Shown in pieces: positions 43,818-53,400 of a DNA stretch of 64,000 nt. The notes below the pieces were generated by a model. It saw only the letters and a list, made by a program, of their open reading frames with translations, did no database searches and was not told where the DNA came from. Source of the stretch: Spirosoma sp. 48-14 (GTDB lineage: Bacteria > Bacteroidota > Bacteroidia > Cytophagales > Spirosomataceae); NCBI RefSeq assembly GCF_001898575.1, contig NZ_MKUD01000010.1, positions 186,001 through 250,000 on the forward strand, in the 5' to 3' direction. The translations under genes were made by a program, and so were the position numbers. Position 1 is the first letter of the stretch; each line of letters begins with the position of its first letter.

Positions 43818-44546
43818 ATGACATCACAGACAAAGTATAAACGCATCCTGCTCAAGCTGAGTGGGGAGGCATTGGCTGGGCCTAATGGGTATAATATTGA
43901 CCCAATCGTGCTTGAACAATACAGCAAAGAAATTAAACAAATTGTTGATCTGGGGGTGCAGGTCGCTATTGTCATTGGTGGAGGGAATATCTTTCGGGGC
44001 GTTTCAGGGGAGCGGTCTGGCATCGACCGGGTGCAGGGGGATTACATGGGTATGTTGGCAACAGTCATCAACGCAATGGCTATTCAGAGTTCGCTGGAGA
44101 AGCACGGCATGTATACTCGTGTGATGTCGGCGATCAAAATGGAGCAGGTTTGTGAACCCTACGTCCGTCGCCGGGCTGTGCGTCATCTCGAAAAAGGTCG
44201 GGTCGTTATATTTGGGGCTGGAACGGGGAATCCTTATTTCACAACTGATTCTACGGCCGCATTACGAGCCATTGAAGTCGAAGCAGACGTTGTTCTGAAA
44301 GGGACCAAAGTGGATGGCATCTATTCGGCCGATCCAATGAAAGACAAAACGGCTGTTCGGTATACGACGATTACCTTCGATGACGTTTACGAGAAGAAAT
44401 TGAGCGTGATGGATCTTACAGCCTTTACGCTTTGTCAGGAAAATAATCTGCCGATCATCGTCTTTAACATGAACAATCAGGGCAGCCTGCTTCGGTTGAT
44501 TCAGGGCGACGACAGTGTCGGTACACTTGTAACGACTAAACTGTAA
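43818..44546 (+). CDS. pyrH: UMP kinase
   Basis: 242 residues from ATG 43818; an upstream TTG (43797) lies before the promoter box and is unlikely. It phosphorylates UMP to UDP for pyrimidine nucleotide synthesis. Amino-acid-kinase motifs are [24 protein letters not shown] (about 52-61), [22 protein letters not shown] (split by family) and [15 protein letters not shown]. The neighbour frr, 92 nt downstream, is its standard partner in many bacteria. Confidence 0.97.
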   Translation: MTSQTKYKRILLKLSGEALAGPNGYNIDPIVLEQYSKEIKQIVDLGVQVAIVIGGGNIFRGVSGERSGIDRVQGDYMGMLATVINAMAIQSSLEKHGMYTRVMSAIKMEQVCEPYVRRRAVRHLEKGRVVIFGAGTGNPYFTTDSTAALRAIEVEADVVLKGTKVDGIYSADPMKDKTAVRYTTITFDDVYEKKLSVMDLTAFTLCQENNLPIIVFNMNNQGSLLRLIQGDDSVGTLVTTKL

Positions 44547-44550
44547 TGAT

Positions 44551-44624
44551 AGAATGATTAACTAGGTGAATGATTAGATACGTATCGCTACGAATATTCA
44601 ATCATTCAACTATTCACTCATTCA
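44551..44624. repeat. Inverted repeat, GAATGA family, between pyrH and frr
   Basis: Imperfect arms (about 44551-44575 and 44600-44624) share GAATGATT/AATCATTC words with the repeat at 6296-6362. The left arm starts 4 nt after the pyrH stop codon. Confidence 0.65.
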
Positions 44625-44638
44625 AAATTAAAAACTAT

Positions 44639-45199
44639 ATGGAAGAGATCGAGCTATTTCTCGATGATGCAAAGGACACGATGGAAAAGGCCCTCAAACA
44701 CCTGGCCATCGAATTAACAAAAATCCGCGCTGGTAAAGCGTCGCCCCAGATGTTGGATGGTATTCAGGTAGAATACTATGGGGCAATGACCCCACTTAAT
44801 CAGGTGGCTTCTGTAACGACGCCCGATGCACGTACGATCGCTGTCAAGCCTTTCGAGAAAAAACTGATCGGCGAAGTTGAAAAAGCCATCCGTAATTCGA
44901 ACCTCGGATTATCGCCGAGCAACGACGGAGAGCTTATTCGCTTAAACATTCCACCACTCACAGAAGAGCGTCGTCGCGATCTTGTCAAAAAAGTAAAACA
45001 GGAGGTCGAGGTCGCAAAAGTAAACGTTCGCAATATCCGTAAAGACACTAACGAAGACATCCGTAAACTGGTGAAAGATGGTGTTTCGGAAGATGCCGTC
45101 AAAGTAGGTGAGGAGCGTGTTCAGAAACTAACGGATGCCTTCATCGCTCGCATCGACGAGACGTTCGTGGCTAAAGAGAAAGATATTCTGGCAGTTTAG
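44639..45199 (+). CDS. frr: Ribosome recycling factor
   Basis: 186 residues from ATG 44639, the usual RRF length; the longer frame from 44570 runs through the repeat. It splits post-termination ribosomes together with EF-G. Family motifs are ELTKIRAGKASPQMLDGIQV, NLGLSPSNDGELIRLNIPPL and RRDLVKKVKQEVEVAKVNVR (about 130-149). The gene follows pyrH and ends in a strong terminator. Confidence 0.98.
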   Translation: MEEIELFLDDAKDTMEKALKHLAIELTKIRAGKASPQMLDGIQVEYYGAMTPLNQVASVTTPDARTIAVKPFEKKLIGEVEKAIRNSNLGLSPSNDGELIRLNIPPLTEERRRDLVKKVKQEVEVAKVNVRNIRKDTNEDIRKLVKDGVSEDAVKVGEERVQKLTDAFIARIDETFVAKEKDILAV

Positions 45200-45212
45200 C
45201 TGCTTGCCTGAT

Positions 45213-45246
45213 CAAAAAAGCCGACCCAATTGGGTCGGCTTTTTGG
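45213..45246 (+). terminator. Rho-independent terminator after frr
   Basis: Perfect arms (AAAAAGCCGACCCA / TGGGTCGGCTTTTT) are followed by GGTG, 14 nt after the frr stop codon. Confidence 0.85.
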
Positions 45247-45311
45247 TGTAAAGGACTGGACTACGTTCGCCTGTGATCCAGTCTATATATCCCCTAATAC
45301 TCCCTACAGGG

Positions 45312-45566
45312 CTATTTCGTTTGCCGAATAGCTGATTTTAAATAGTCTTTTGCTGTTCGGCTGATTAATTCGTCGTCGACATCGACCACGCGCTCTCCCC
45401 GGTGTTCGTATGGCCAAACTTCCCCTGTGAGTACATCGAAGATGCCATAGGGTAGTAAGTCATACTCTTCGTAACCCCAATACAAAAAGTCAACTGCATC
45501 GGCGGAGTTATCGAACCCTACCGCGTAGCCAATTTCTGCCTGAGCGAAAACAACAATGTAGCGCAT
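45312..45566 (-). CDS. Small hypothetical protein
   Basis: About 84 residues from ATG 45566 (MRYIVVFAQAEIGYAVGFDN); starts at 45572 and 45587 are also possible. The composition is rich in Tyr, Asp and Glu (YWGYEEYDLLPYGIFDVLTG, about 32-51). No signal peptide or recognised domain. It looks like a folded small alpha/beta cytoplasmic protein. It lies convergent to frr and divergent from the GT2 gene of the assembly-line region. Confidence 0.6.
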   Translation of the reverse strand: MRYIVVFAQAEIGYAVGFDNSADAVDFLYWGYEEYDLLPYGIFDVLTGEVWPYEHRGERVVDVDDELISRTAKDYLKSAIRQTK

Positions 45567-45773
45567 GCCCATATATACGGAGCGCAAATCATTTTGGTTG
45601 CGTCGTTTTATGTGACTTGGTAACGAATCACTGGTCTTAAAATGAAAGGGCTATCCTTTATAGAACTATTTATTTTGATCATATCTGCCTGGAGTAAACA
45701 GAAAATTTAATAGACGATATATTCTACAGGTTTTGGCCAAAATATAGAAAATAGGCCCTGGTCACATAAATAG

Positions 45774-45807
45774 GTGTAGTAAACTTACCAAGGTTAGTTT
45801 ACTACAC
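45774..45807. promoter_or_regulatory. 34-nt palindrome upstream of the GT2 gene
   Basis: Perfect 12-nt arms GTGTAGTAAACT (45774-45785) and AGTTTACTACAC (45796-45807) flank a 10-nt centre that is itself partly symmetric. The site ends 40 nt before the GT2 start codon. It suits a dimeric regulator's operator, or a leader hairpin. GTnTAGTAAAnT recurs at 47176 and 47269. Confidence 0.55.
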
Positions 45808-45847
45808 TGAAGCGATAGCTGCTCAGATTGGATTCGATAATTACTAT

Positions 45848-47041
45848 ATGTCAATTATTTACGCGATTTATTGCATTTTTTTAGGGTATATTGTACTTAA
45901 CGTAATGTACTGGGCCGTATTTGCCATAGCTGGTCGCTTAGGTAAAGCGGATGATATAGATCCATTATCTGGAACGGTTACATTTCGGAAGATAGGGGTT
46001 TTGATACCAGCTTATAAGGAGGATGCTGTTATTATTGAGTCGGTTACGGAGAATTTGAAGCAACATTATCCCACCGACCGATTTGAGCTAATCGTCATAG
46101 CTGATTCATTTTTACCACATACACTCGCTCGATTAGCTACATTTCCGGTTACCGTACTCGAAGTCTCTTTCGACGTATCCACGGTAGCGAAGGCTATTAA
46201 TGCTGCTTTATCAAGGTTGCCACTTGAGCAATATGATATACTTGTTGTTTCTGATGCCGATAATCATATGGCGCCTGATTTCCTGAGTCGAATCAACAAG
46301 GCTTTTGAGCAAGGATGGCGAGCAGTTCAGGGACATCGAGTCGCAAAAAATAGTAATACCAGTGTTGCTATCCTGGACGCTATCAGCGAAGAAATAAACA
46401 ACCATATTTTTCGGAAAGGGAGCCGGGTGTTAGGCTTGTCATCGGCTACGATTGGTTCGGGAATGGCATTTGAGCCCAGCCTGATGAAAGAGGCCATGTC
46501 GACCCAGCATACGATGGGGGGATACGATAAGGAGCTGGAAACCAACATCGTACTGAGCGGCTGTAAAATTGCATACCTCGAAGATGCCTATATTTTCGAT
46601 GAGAAAGTAGCCCATCGGGCCGTATTTCAGAATCAGCGTACCCGATGGATAGCCGCCCAGTGGCAATTTGTAAAATTCTATTTCTGGAAAGGGATAGGAG
46701 AGATTTTGCGGGGGCATATCGCTAGTGGCCTTAAGATTATTCAGGCTGTAATTCTGCCAAAAATCCTCCTGCTGGGCTTGCTCCTGTTAGGCCTCGCGAT
46801 TGGTTTACTAATGCCTTACCCATTGCTCTGGCAAATTCCATTGGTATTATTGCTGGTGATGAGTACCAGTTTGATTATCTCAGTGCCAGTGTATCTTTGG
46901 AAACGAGTAAGTATACGTGACTTTTTATTTATACCTGTATTGCTGTTAAGTTTTGTAAAGGCATTATTGAATATTCGTAAAGCCTTTAAGCGCTTTATGC
47001 ATACACCCCACACAGGTTCGCCTGATGCCCAGACACCTTAA
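45848..47041 (+). CDS. Membrane glycosyltransferase family 2 (processive-type)
   Basis: 397 residues. An N-terminal TM helix (about 3-25) precedes a GT-A domain with VLIPAYKED (about 50), VSDADNHMAPDF (DxD, about 134), a GSGMAFE acceptor region and QNQRTRW, the QxxRW motif of processive beta-glycan synthases (about 258-264). Three to four TM helices follow (about 295-375). This fits synthesis or extension of an exopolysaccharide at the inner membrane. Base composition is lower in G+C than the flanking housekeeping genes. It begins the accessory region and shares upstream sequence motifs with the next gene. Confidence 0.87.
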   Translation: MSIIYAIYCIFLGYIVLNVMYWAVFAIAGRLGKADDIDPLSGTVTFRKIGVLIPAYKEDAVIIESVTENLKQHYPTDRFELIVIADSFLPHTLARLATFPVTVLEVSFDVSTVAKAINAALSRLPLEQYDILVVSDADNHMAPDFLSRINKAFEQGWRAVQGHRVAKNSNTSVAILDAISEEINNHIFRKGSRVLGLSSATIGSGMAFEPSLMKEAMSTQHTMGGYDKELETNIVLSGCKIAYLEDAYIFDEKVAHRAVFQNQRTRWIAAQWQFVKFYFWKGIGEILRGHIASGLKIIQAVILPKILLLGLLLLGLAIGLLMPYPLLWQIPLVLLLVMSTSLIISVPVYLWKRVSIRDFLFIPVLLLSFVKALLNIRKAFKRFMHTPHTGSPDAQTP

Positions 47042-47175
47042 ATCAAACTGCCTGTTGGGGCAAAGTACCTGTTTGTGACAAAGCCCAAATTAGGGAGTCA
47101 AAAGAGATAAACAACCTACTTAAGTGGGTAAAATGAAGGATAATCCATTAAACGATATAAAATTAGCTAAATAAT

Positions 47176-47210
47176 GTATAGTAAATTGTCGGAATAAGAC
47201 AATTGTATAC
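47176..47210. promoter_or_regulatory. Imperfect palindrome upstream of the half-size TolC gene
   Basis: GTATA...AATTGTC (47176-47190) pairs with GACAATT...TATAC (47198-47210) around a 7-nt loop, within an AT-rich 217-nt spacer. The left arm GTATAGTAAATT resembles the arm of the 45774 palindrome. Just downstream, GTTTAGTAAACT occurs at 47269-47280 inside the first codons of the gene. Confidence 0.4.
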
Positions 47211-47258
47211 TTATCAGTAGGGTTTCTGAGGAGATAGACTCGTGTAAATTTTTTCAAA

Positions 47259-48083
47259 ATGGCATGCCGTTTAGTAAACTTTAGTTTAAATATAAGTTGT
47301 CGAGTTAGTCTATTTTTTCTCATAGGGCTACTTTCAGTAACAACATGTTTTGCTCAAAACCGTAATGTTCGGGGCATGGTATCGTTTGGAGCTTCATCAG
47401 GGCTAGCTGATGATACGTTGTATCTTGATATAAATCAGGATGTAGCCGGGCAATTATTACCATTCGAAGATTTGGTAAAGATTGCTGTATCGCACTCACC
47501 GTTAATAAAGTACCAGAATGAAGTGGCTAACTCATTGAGTGAGGCACACGAAGTAGCAAAGTTACAGATTCTGCAAAACGTATCAGGCTTTGCCAATTAT
47601 TCAGGGGGTAACCAATTGCTGGTTTCATCAGGAGATTCTAAACTTCCAGGTCAGGGAACAATTGGGCAAATTACGAATGGCTATCGGGTAGGGGTAGATC
47701 TGCGGCTCCCACTTTATGAACTTTTTGGGCGAAAACATCAGGTTCGTCAGGCTTATTCCAATTACAGAGCCGCTGTGGTTCAGAAAGAAACTATCGAATT
47801 GCAATTAAAGCGCGATTTGATTGGGGTCTATCAGGACATGATAACCTCGCAGCAACTGTTGAAAATCCTTCTGATTGATGAACAGGCTTCGTTGACAGCC
47901 CTTCGTGTAGGAGAGGCCGATATTCAGAAAGGAAGAATCACAGCCGATGTGATGGCCGCTACGACCAGTCGGTACGTACAGGCTAAAACAGCATCGGAAC
48001 AGGCAAAGGGCAATTTCATTAAGAATGTACGCTATTTCGAAGCGTTAATGGGTATGCCAATTCAGCGTTTGAAACGTAATTAA
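47259..48083 (+). CDS. Half-size TolC-like outer-membrane protein
   Basis: 274 residues with a signal peptide (SRVSLFFLIGLLSVTTCFAQ, about 14-33). One TolC repeat is present: LLPFEDLVKIAVSHSPLIKY, a strand region RVGVDLRLPLYELFGRKHQV, then a long helix to the C-terminus ending YFEALMGMPI. Full TolC proteins have two repeats (about 430 residues), so this is a single-repeat form that would need to oligomerise differently. It is followed 10 nt later by the GumC/Wzz-like gene. This pairing suggests an outer-membrane component for polysaccharide export rather than drug efflux. AT-rich like its left neighbour. Confidence 0.82.
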   Translation: MACRLVNFSLNISCRVSLFFLIGLLSVTTCFAQNRNVRGMVSFGASSGLADDTLYLDINQDVAGQLLPFEDLVKIAVSHSPLIKYQNEVANSLSEAHEVAKLQILQNVSGFANYSGGNQLLVSSGDSKLPGQGTIGQITNGYRVGVDLRLPLYELFGRKHQVRQAYSNYRAAVVQKETIELQLKRDLIGVYQDMITSQQLLKILLIDEQASLTALRVGEADIQKGRITADVMAATTSRYVQAKTASEQAKGNFIKNVRYFEALMGMPIQRLKRN

Positions 48084-48093
48084 GGGAAAGGGT

Positions 48094-50286
48094 ATGACAA
48101 TTGAAGTATTTTTACGCCTGCTGAAACAGCATTTGCTCTGGTTCATTCTTATTCCGGTTGTAGCGGCAGGAACAGCTTTTATTGTTACCCGAAATCAGCC
48201 TAAAGTGTATAAATCACAGGCTACGCTCTATACTGGGTTAGTATCACGCTATTCATTGCTGTCTGATCGTCAGAGCGCTTTTCAGGATCGGTCAGCCAGT
48301 GCCATAGATAATATTCTTACCACACTTAATTCCCGCGAAACATTAATTCAGGTGGCTGTGAGTCTGCTGACCGACCATTTGAGGCTGCAACACCCCGACA
48401 CGCTTGTGTTGCGCGATGCCGGTTTTCAGCAATTACGCAAGGCCATTACGCCGGGTTGGGAAAACTTGTTTTTTATCGCTGCTGATTCCGCACTGTTACG
48501 ACGGACGGTTGATAGTCTGGCCAAATCACAGTACGATAATCCGATCAAAAGCCTATTGATGAAATCGAACTCCTATTATTCGATTCAGCACTTAGGGGAA
48601 AATATCAAAGCAACCCCCCGTAAAAACACAAACGATGTACTCCAGATGGAGTACGAAACGGACGATCCAGGGGTGGCCCAGCGTACCTTACGCTACGCGA
48701 TTGAATTTCTGAACCAGCGTTACGCAACGCTCAAAACATCTGAAACAAACTCGGTAATTGGCTATTACGAATCGAAGCTGGAGAAGGCAAAAGAAAAACT
48801 TGCTCAGGCGGAAACGGCTCTGCGTAATTTCAGTGAGAATCATCAGGTATTGGATTACGATGAAGAGGCCAAAAACGTAGCGGCCTCCCGCGAAGCACTG
48901 CAAACAGAATACAACCAGGAATTGATGCGGAGAAATGCGGCTAAAGCATCACTGGATGCGCTCAATCAGCGTATGGGGCAGCAGGGAAGCATTCGCTCGG
49001 CAAACAATGATCTAAGTGAAAAACAAAAGAAACTGGCCGACGCCGAAAATAAACTAGCCAACGCTAAGGCATACGGACAGTCGAAAGCGACCATCGATCA
49101 GTTGCAGGCAATGGTCAACAAAGCATCGGACGAGCTGAAAATCAGCGCTCAGAAATACGATGCCGCTACTAATTCGACCGATGCGATTCCGGCTCAAACC
49201 ATAGCCAACGATCGACTGGTTAAATCGCTGGAATACGAAGAGTCGTCGGCTCGGCTGGAGCTGTATAAGAAGCGGATGAACGAATACGATGCCAAAACAA
49301 ATGAGTATGGTCCGTTGGGTTCGCAGCTTCGCCAATTGAATCGGGATTTAGCCGTAGCTGAAAAAGAATACTTCGACCTCTTGCAGAATGTAGATCAGTC
49401 GAAAACCCGTCGTCAGGACGTGGCCATTGGGGGAACCCTGGAAATTCTGGATGCTCCCGATTTTCCACTGCTTCCTCAACCTTCCAAACGTTGGCAACTG
49501 GTGGCCATTGGTTTCGGCGTTGGGTTGTTTATTGCGCTGTTGCTGACGGCTCTCCGATTCTGGCTGGATAAGCGAATCAAATCGCCCGAACAGGCCGAAG
49601 AAATGATCGGTATGCCCGTATCGGCCCTATTTCCCACGGTGCGGAAACCTCAGGTTTTCACAAAAGCAACAATGGCTTCCCGGAGTATGTTTGAGCAGCT
49701 TTTCAATGCGATCAACATTGAAGTTTCGCAAAATACTACCAAGCCGTATCCACCCATCATTACGCTATTTAGTATTCGGTCGAAGCAGGGGAAAACCTGG
49801 GTGGCAAACGGCCTGAATCAACTATACGAAAATGCCGATCAACGGATTGCGTACTGTTACCCCCGAGTAACGGGCAAAGAGCAGCGTGCGCAGCAGCGGG
49901 GGATCACCTATTTCCCTTACACGATTCGTCCGGACTTTATGAATGTGACAGGTATTGACTACCTGCTTGATTATACGCAGGGCTTTGAGCCTTCACAGTT
50001 TGATCGTGTTATCCTTGAATTGCCCGCCCTGATTAATAACCAAATTCCAGTTTATCTGCTCAAAAGCAGCGCTTTATCCCTACTTGTAATTGATGCGAAC
50101 AGCCCATGGGCAAGGGCCGAGAAACAACTGCTGAGTATGTACGTACGAGTAACTAATCAACCAATTCTGACGGTATTGAACCGGGTTGAGGGAGATTATG
50201 TCGACGTACCCGGTCGGGCTGATGCTATTCAGCCATTGCCGCCCGCTCAGGAAAACTCGATTTATTCCCAGCGAAATGCGCTGTAG
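48094..50286 (+). CDS. GumC/Wzz-like polysaccharide co-polymerase with decayed tyrosine-kinase domain
   Basis: 730 residues. A Wzz domain starts at the N-terminus with a TM helix (LLWFILIPVVAAGTAFIV, about 13-30). A long coiled coil (about 220-450) spans the periplasm, and a second TM (VAIGFGVGLFIALLLTALRF, about 471-490) leads to a cytoplasmic BY-kinase-like domain. That domain keeps a partial Walker A (SIRSKQGKTWVA, 560-571) but lacks the Walker A' aspartates (RIAYCYPRV where kinases have a DxDxR pattern). Walker B has ELPAL in place of DxPP, and no C-terminal Tyr cluster is evident. It probably regulates chain length or export of an exopolysaccharide without kinase activity. It precedes the NRPS/PKS genes by 178 nt. 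Confidence 0.85.
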   Translation: MTIEVFLRLLKQHLLWFILIPVVAAGTAFIVTRNQPKVYKSQATLYTGLVSRYSLLSDRQSAFQDRSASAIDNILTTLNSRETLIQVAVSLLTDHLRLQHPDTLVLRDAGFQQLRKAITPGWENLFFIAADSALLRRTVDSLAKSQYDNPIKSLLMKSNSYYSIQHLGENIKATPRKNTNDVLQMEYETDDPGVAQRTLRYAIEFLNQRYATLKTSETNSVIGYYESKLEKAKEKLAQAETALRNFSENHQVLDYDEEAKNVAASREALQTEYNQELMRRNAAKASLDALNQRMGQQGSIRSANNDLSEKQKKLADAENKLANAKAYGQSKATIDQLQAMVNKASDELKISAQKYDAATNSTDAIPAQTIANDRLVKSLEYEESSARLELYKKRMNEYDAKTNEYGPLGSQLRQLNRDLAVAEKEYFDLLQNVDQSKTRRQDVAIGGTLEILDAPDFPLLPQPSKRWQLVAIGFGVGLFIALLLTALRFWLDKRIKSPEQAEEMIGMPVSALFPTVRKPQVFTKATMASRSMFEQLFNAINIEVSQNTTKPYPPIITLFSIRSKQGKTWVANGLNQLYENADQRIAYCYPRVTGKEQRAQQRGITYFPYTIRPDFMNVTGIDYLLDYTQGFEPSQFDRVILELPALINNQIPVYLLKSSALSLLVIDANSPWARAEKQLLSMYVRVTNQPILTVLNRVEGDYVDVPGRADAIQPLPPAQENSIYSQRNAL

Positions 50287-50464
50287 GCATCAGGTAATGA
50301 ACAATACGAGTCCATGTAGGCAATAATCCTCGTGGAAGATGTTTGCAATGCCTTGGTTTTATGGCTATTGCTAAGCAAAGCGCATAATCTGTTTAGGTTT
50401 AAGTCTGTAGTTGATTCCCATATTATCTACAGAACACGTAGAATCTGAAATTGCCTGAGTAGTT

Positions 50465-53400
50465 ATGAGTGCCCATAAGAATAGTATGTTAAGCAGGAGT
50501 TTCCCAACTCCTCAGTTTGTTCATCAACTCGTTGAGCAGGTCGCTCAGGCGAACCAGGAGCGCACAGCCGTTATCTTCGGAAGGGAAACCCTAACGTATC
50601 AACAGCTAAATGAACGTGCCAACGAGGTATGTCAGGCGATCCTGCAGGTTGCTCCGTCGGCTTCGGTTATTGGCATCAGTACGACTCGTAATCTGGATAT
50701 GGTGATCGGTGTGCTGGCTATTTTGAAAGCCGGGAAAGCCTATTTACCACTCGACCCTGCTTACCCTGATGCGCGTTTGCAACAAATTATCAGCGATGCT
50801 CATCTTCAAACTTGTCTGGCGGTAGGTACCGACCACTCCCGATTTGCGAGCTTAGGGCTCCAGGTCATTGCGGACTATACACGTCTGGATGTATCAGCAA
50901 CGGTTCTGCAAGGGGGAATGGCCTATGTACTCTATACATCTGGCTCAACGGGTAAGCCGAAGGGGGTCTGCATGGGGCATACAGCACTCGTGAATCTGCT
51001 CACGTGGCAGGCTAAGCACTCGCAGGCAGGCCCTGGAACGAAGACGCTGCAACTGGCACCTCTCAGCTTTGATGTTTCGTTTCAGGAGATTTTTTCCACT
51101 TTGGCAACGGGTGGTACACTCATTCTGGTTGACGAGTCGCTTCGGCTGGATCTCAACGCACTACTCCAGTTTATTGATGAACAGGGAATCAATCGGTTGT
51201 TTCTGCCATTTGTCGCGCTACAGTACCTGGCCGAATCAGCTGTTCGCACGCAGGTCTTTCCGAAGCAACTCCAGGAGGTGATGACAGCCGGTGAGCAGTT
51301 GAAAATTACCCCGCAGGTCGCTCAGTTTTTTTCGGCCCTACCCACCTGTGTTTTATTCAACCAATATGGCCCTACCGAATGCCATGTGGTTACCCAACTG
51401 ACGCTCTCCGGCGACCCTGCCACGTGGCCCGCATTGCCTGGTATCGGCCATCCGATCGACAATGTACGTCTGTTTGTTGTCGACGATAACCTGACTATTC
51501 TGCCCACGGGTGAAGCTGGCGAATTATGTTTTGGCGGAGACTGTGTTGCTGAAGGTTACCTGAACCAGCCCAGTCTGACGAGTGAAAAATTCATTCAATT
51601 AGATGTGCCCGGTCAGGGATCGGTACGGGTTTATCGTACGGGGGACCTGGGTCGATTACTACCTGATGGTACTATTGATTTTCTGGGGCGTCGCGATGAT
51701 CAGGTGAAAATCCGTGGTCACCGCGTTGAATTGGGCGAAGTAGAAGTGGTGGTTAATCAGATACCGGGTATCAGGCAGGCTGTGGTCGTTGCGCGTGAAG
51801 CTCAGGGCGGACATAAGCAACTGGTTGCCTATCTGGTTTCGGCTAACGGTCAGTTGATCCCGTCGGAGGTTCGGTCGCAGCTTGCGCAAAAACTACCCGA
51901 CTACATGATGCCCTCCGCTTTCGTGTGGCTGGATGAATTGCCGAAAACAACGAGTGGTAAGGTCGATAAAAAGCAATTGCCAGCCCCGGAACGGAAACGG
52001 CCCGAGTTGATGGTGGCATATCGTAAACCTAGGACTGCTCTTGAACGGACCATTGCCCAGGTTTGGGAAGAGCTATTAGAAATTGATCAGTTAGGTTCTG
52101 ATGATAATTTTTTTGAACTGGGCGGTAATTCTCTATTGGCTCAAAAAACGGTAGCGCTTCTGAAGGAACGCCAGTACATACTACCCATCACCAAACTCTA
52201 TCAATTTCCAACAGTTGCCGGTATTGCCAGCTATTTGCAGCCTAAAGAAGAGCCGTCAGTAGCAATTGGCTTGCCTAAAAATCAGCGCCAAAACGCGGCT
52301 CCATCAATGCACGATTCGGACATTGCTATTATTGGCATGGCGGGGCGCTTTCCGGGAGCGTGTACGATTGGTGAACTTTGGGAGGTCCTCAAAGCGGGTA
52401 AAGAAACGACACGATTTTTTACGGACGAAGAATTGGACCCATCGATTCCGGCAAGTCTGAAAGCTGATCCACTTTACGTAATGGCACGGGGTGTGATTGA
52501 CGGAGCCGATCAGTTCGATGCAACCTTCTTTGGCTTATCGCCCAGGGTAGCTCAGCTCATGGACCCACAGCAACGAATCTTTCTGGAGATTGCCTGGGAA
52601 ACGCTGGAGCAAACGGGCTATCTGCCTCACCATTACGATGGTCGGGTCGGGGTATTTGCAGGTTGTGGAAATAACACCTATTACCAGAAAAATATACCAG
52701 GGCATACAGATCTGATCGATCAGGTGGGTGCGTTTCAGGTGATGACCCTGAACGAGAAAGATTATATAGCTTCCCGAACCGCTTACCAGCTCAATCTGAA
52801 AGGCCCGGCTGTGAGTGTGTATTCTGCCTGTTCAACTTCATTGCTGGCGATTACGCAGGCTGTGCAGAGCATCCGAAATGGTCAGTGCGAAGTAGCTTTG
52901 GCTGGGGGAGCTAGTATTACATCACCGATCAGTAGTGGGCACCTCTATCAGGAAGGCGCTATGTTAAGCCAGGATGGGCATTGTCGATCGTTCGATGCCG
53001 ATGCACAGGGCACCGTGTTTAGTGATGGGGCGGGGGTTGTATTACTGAAAAGCCGGGAAGCCGCTCTTCGCGATGGCGACACAATTTACGCGGTCATTAA
53101 AGGGGTTGGCGTGAATAATGACGGGGGAGGCAAAGGAAGCTTTACGGCCCCAAGCTCTGAAGGTCAGGCCGGCGCGATCATTATGGCGATAGCCGATGCA
53201 GCTATCGACCCGGCAACCATCAGTTATGTGGAAGCGCATGGAACGGCTACACCCTTGGGTGATCCAATCGAAATCGAAGGGTTGACACAGGCCTTTGGTG
53301 AGCAAGCTGATCGGCAGTTTTGTGCGATTGGCTCCATCAAAAGTAACATGGGGCATCTGACCCAAGCGGCTGGTGTGGCCGGACTGATCAAAACGACACT

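Noticed and set aside
50404-50433. 7-bp inverted repeat TCTGTAG/CTACAGA upstream of the NRPS-PKS gene as an operator
   Set aside because: Short arms and no similarity to the palindromes at 45774 and 47176; no recognisable -7 box nearby.
52801-52840. KS active-site sequence ACSTS (not the usual ACSSS) as a sign of an inactive KS
   Set aside because: The Cys and both His-containing motifs are present; Thr at this position occurs in active KS domains.
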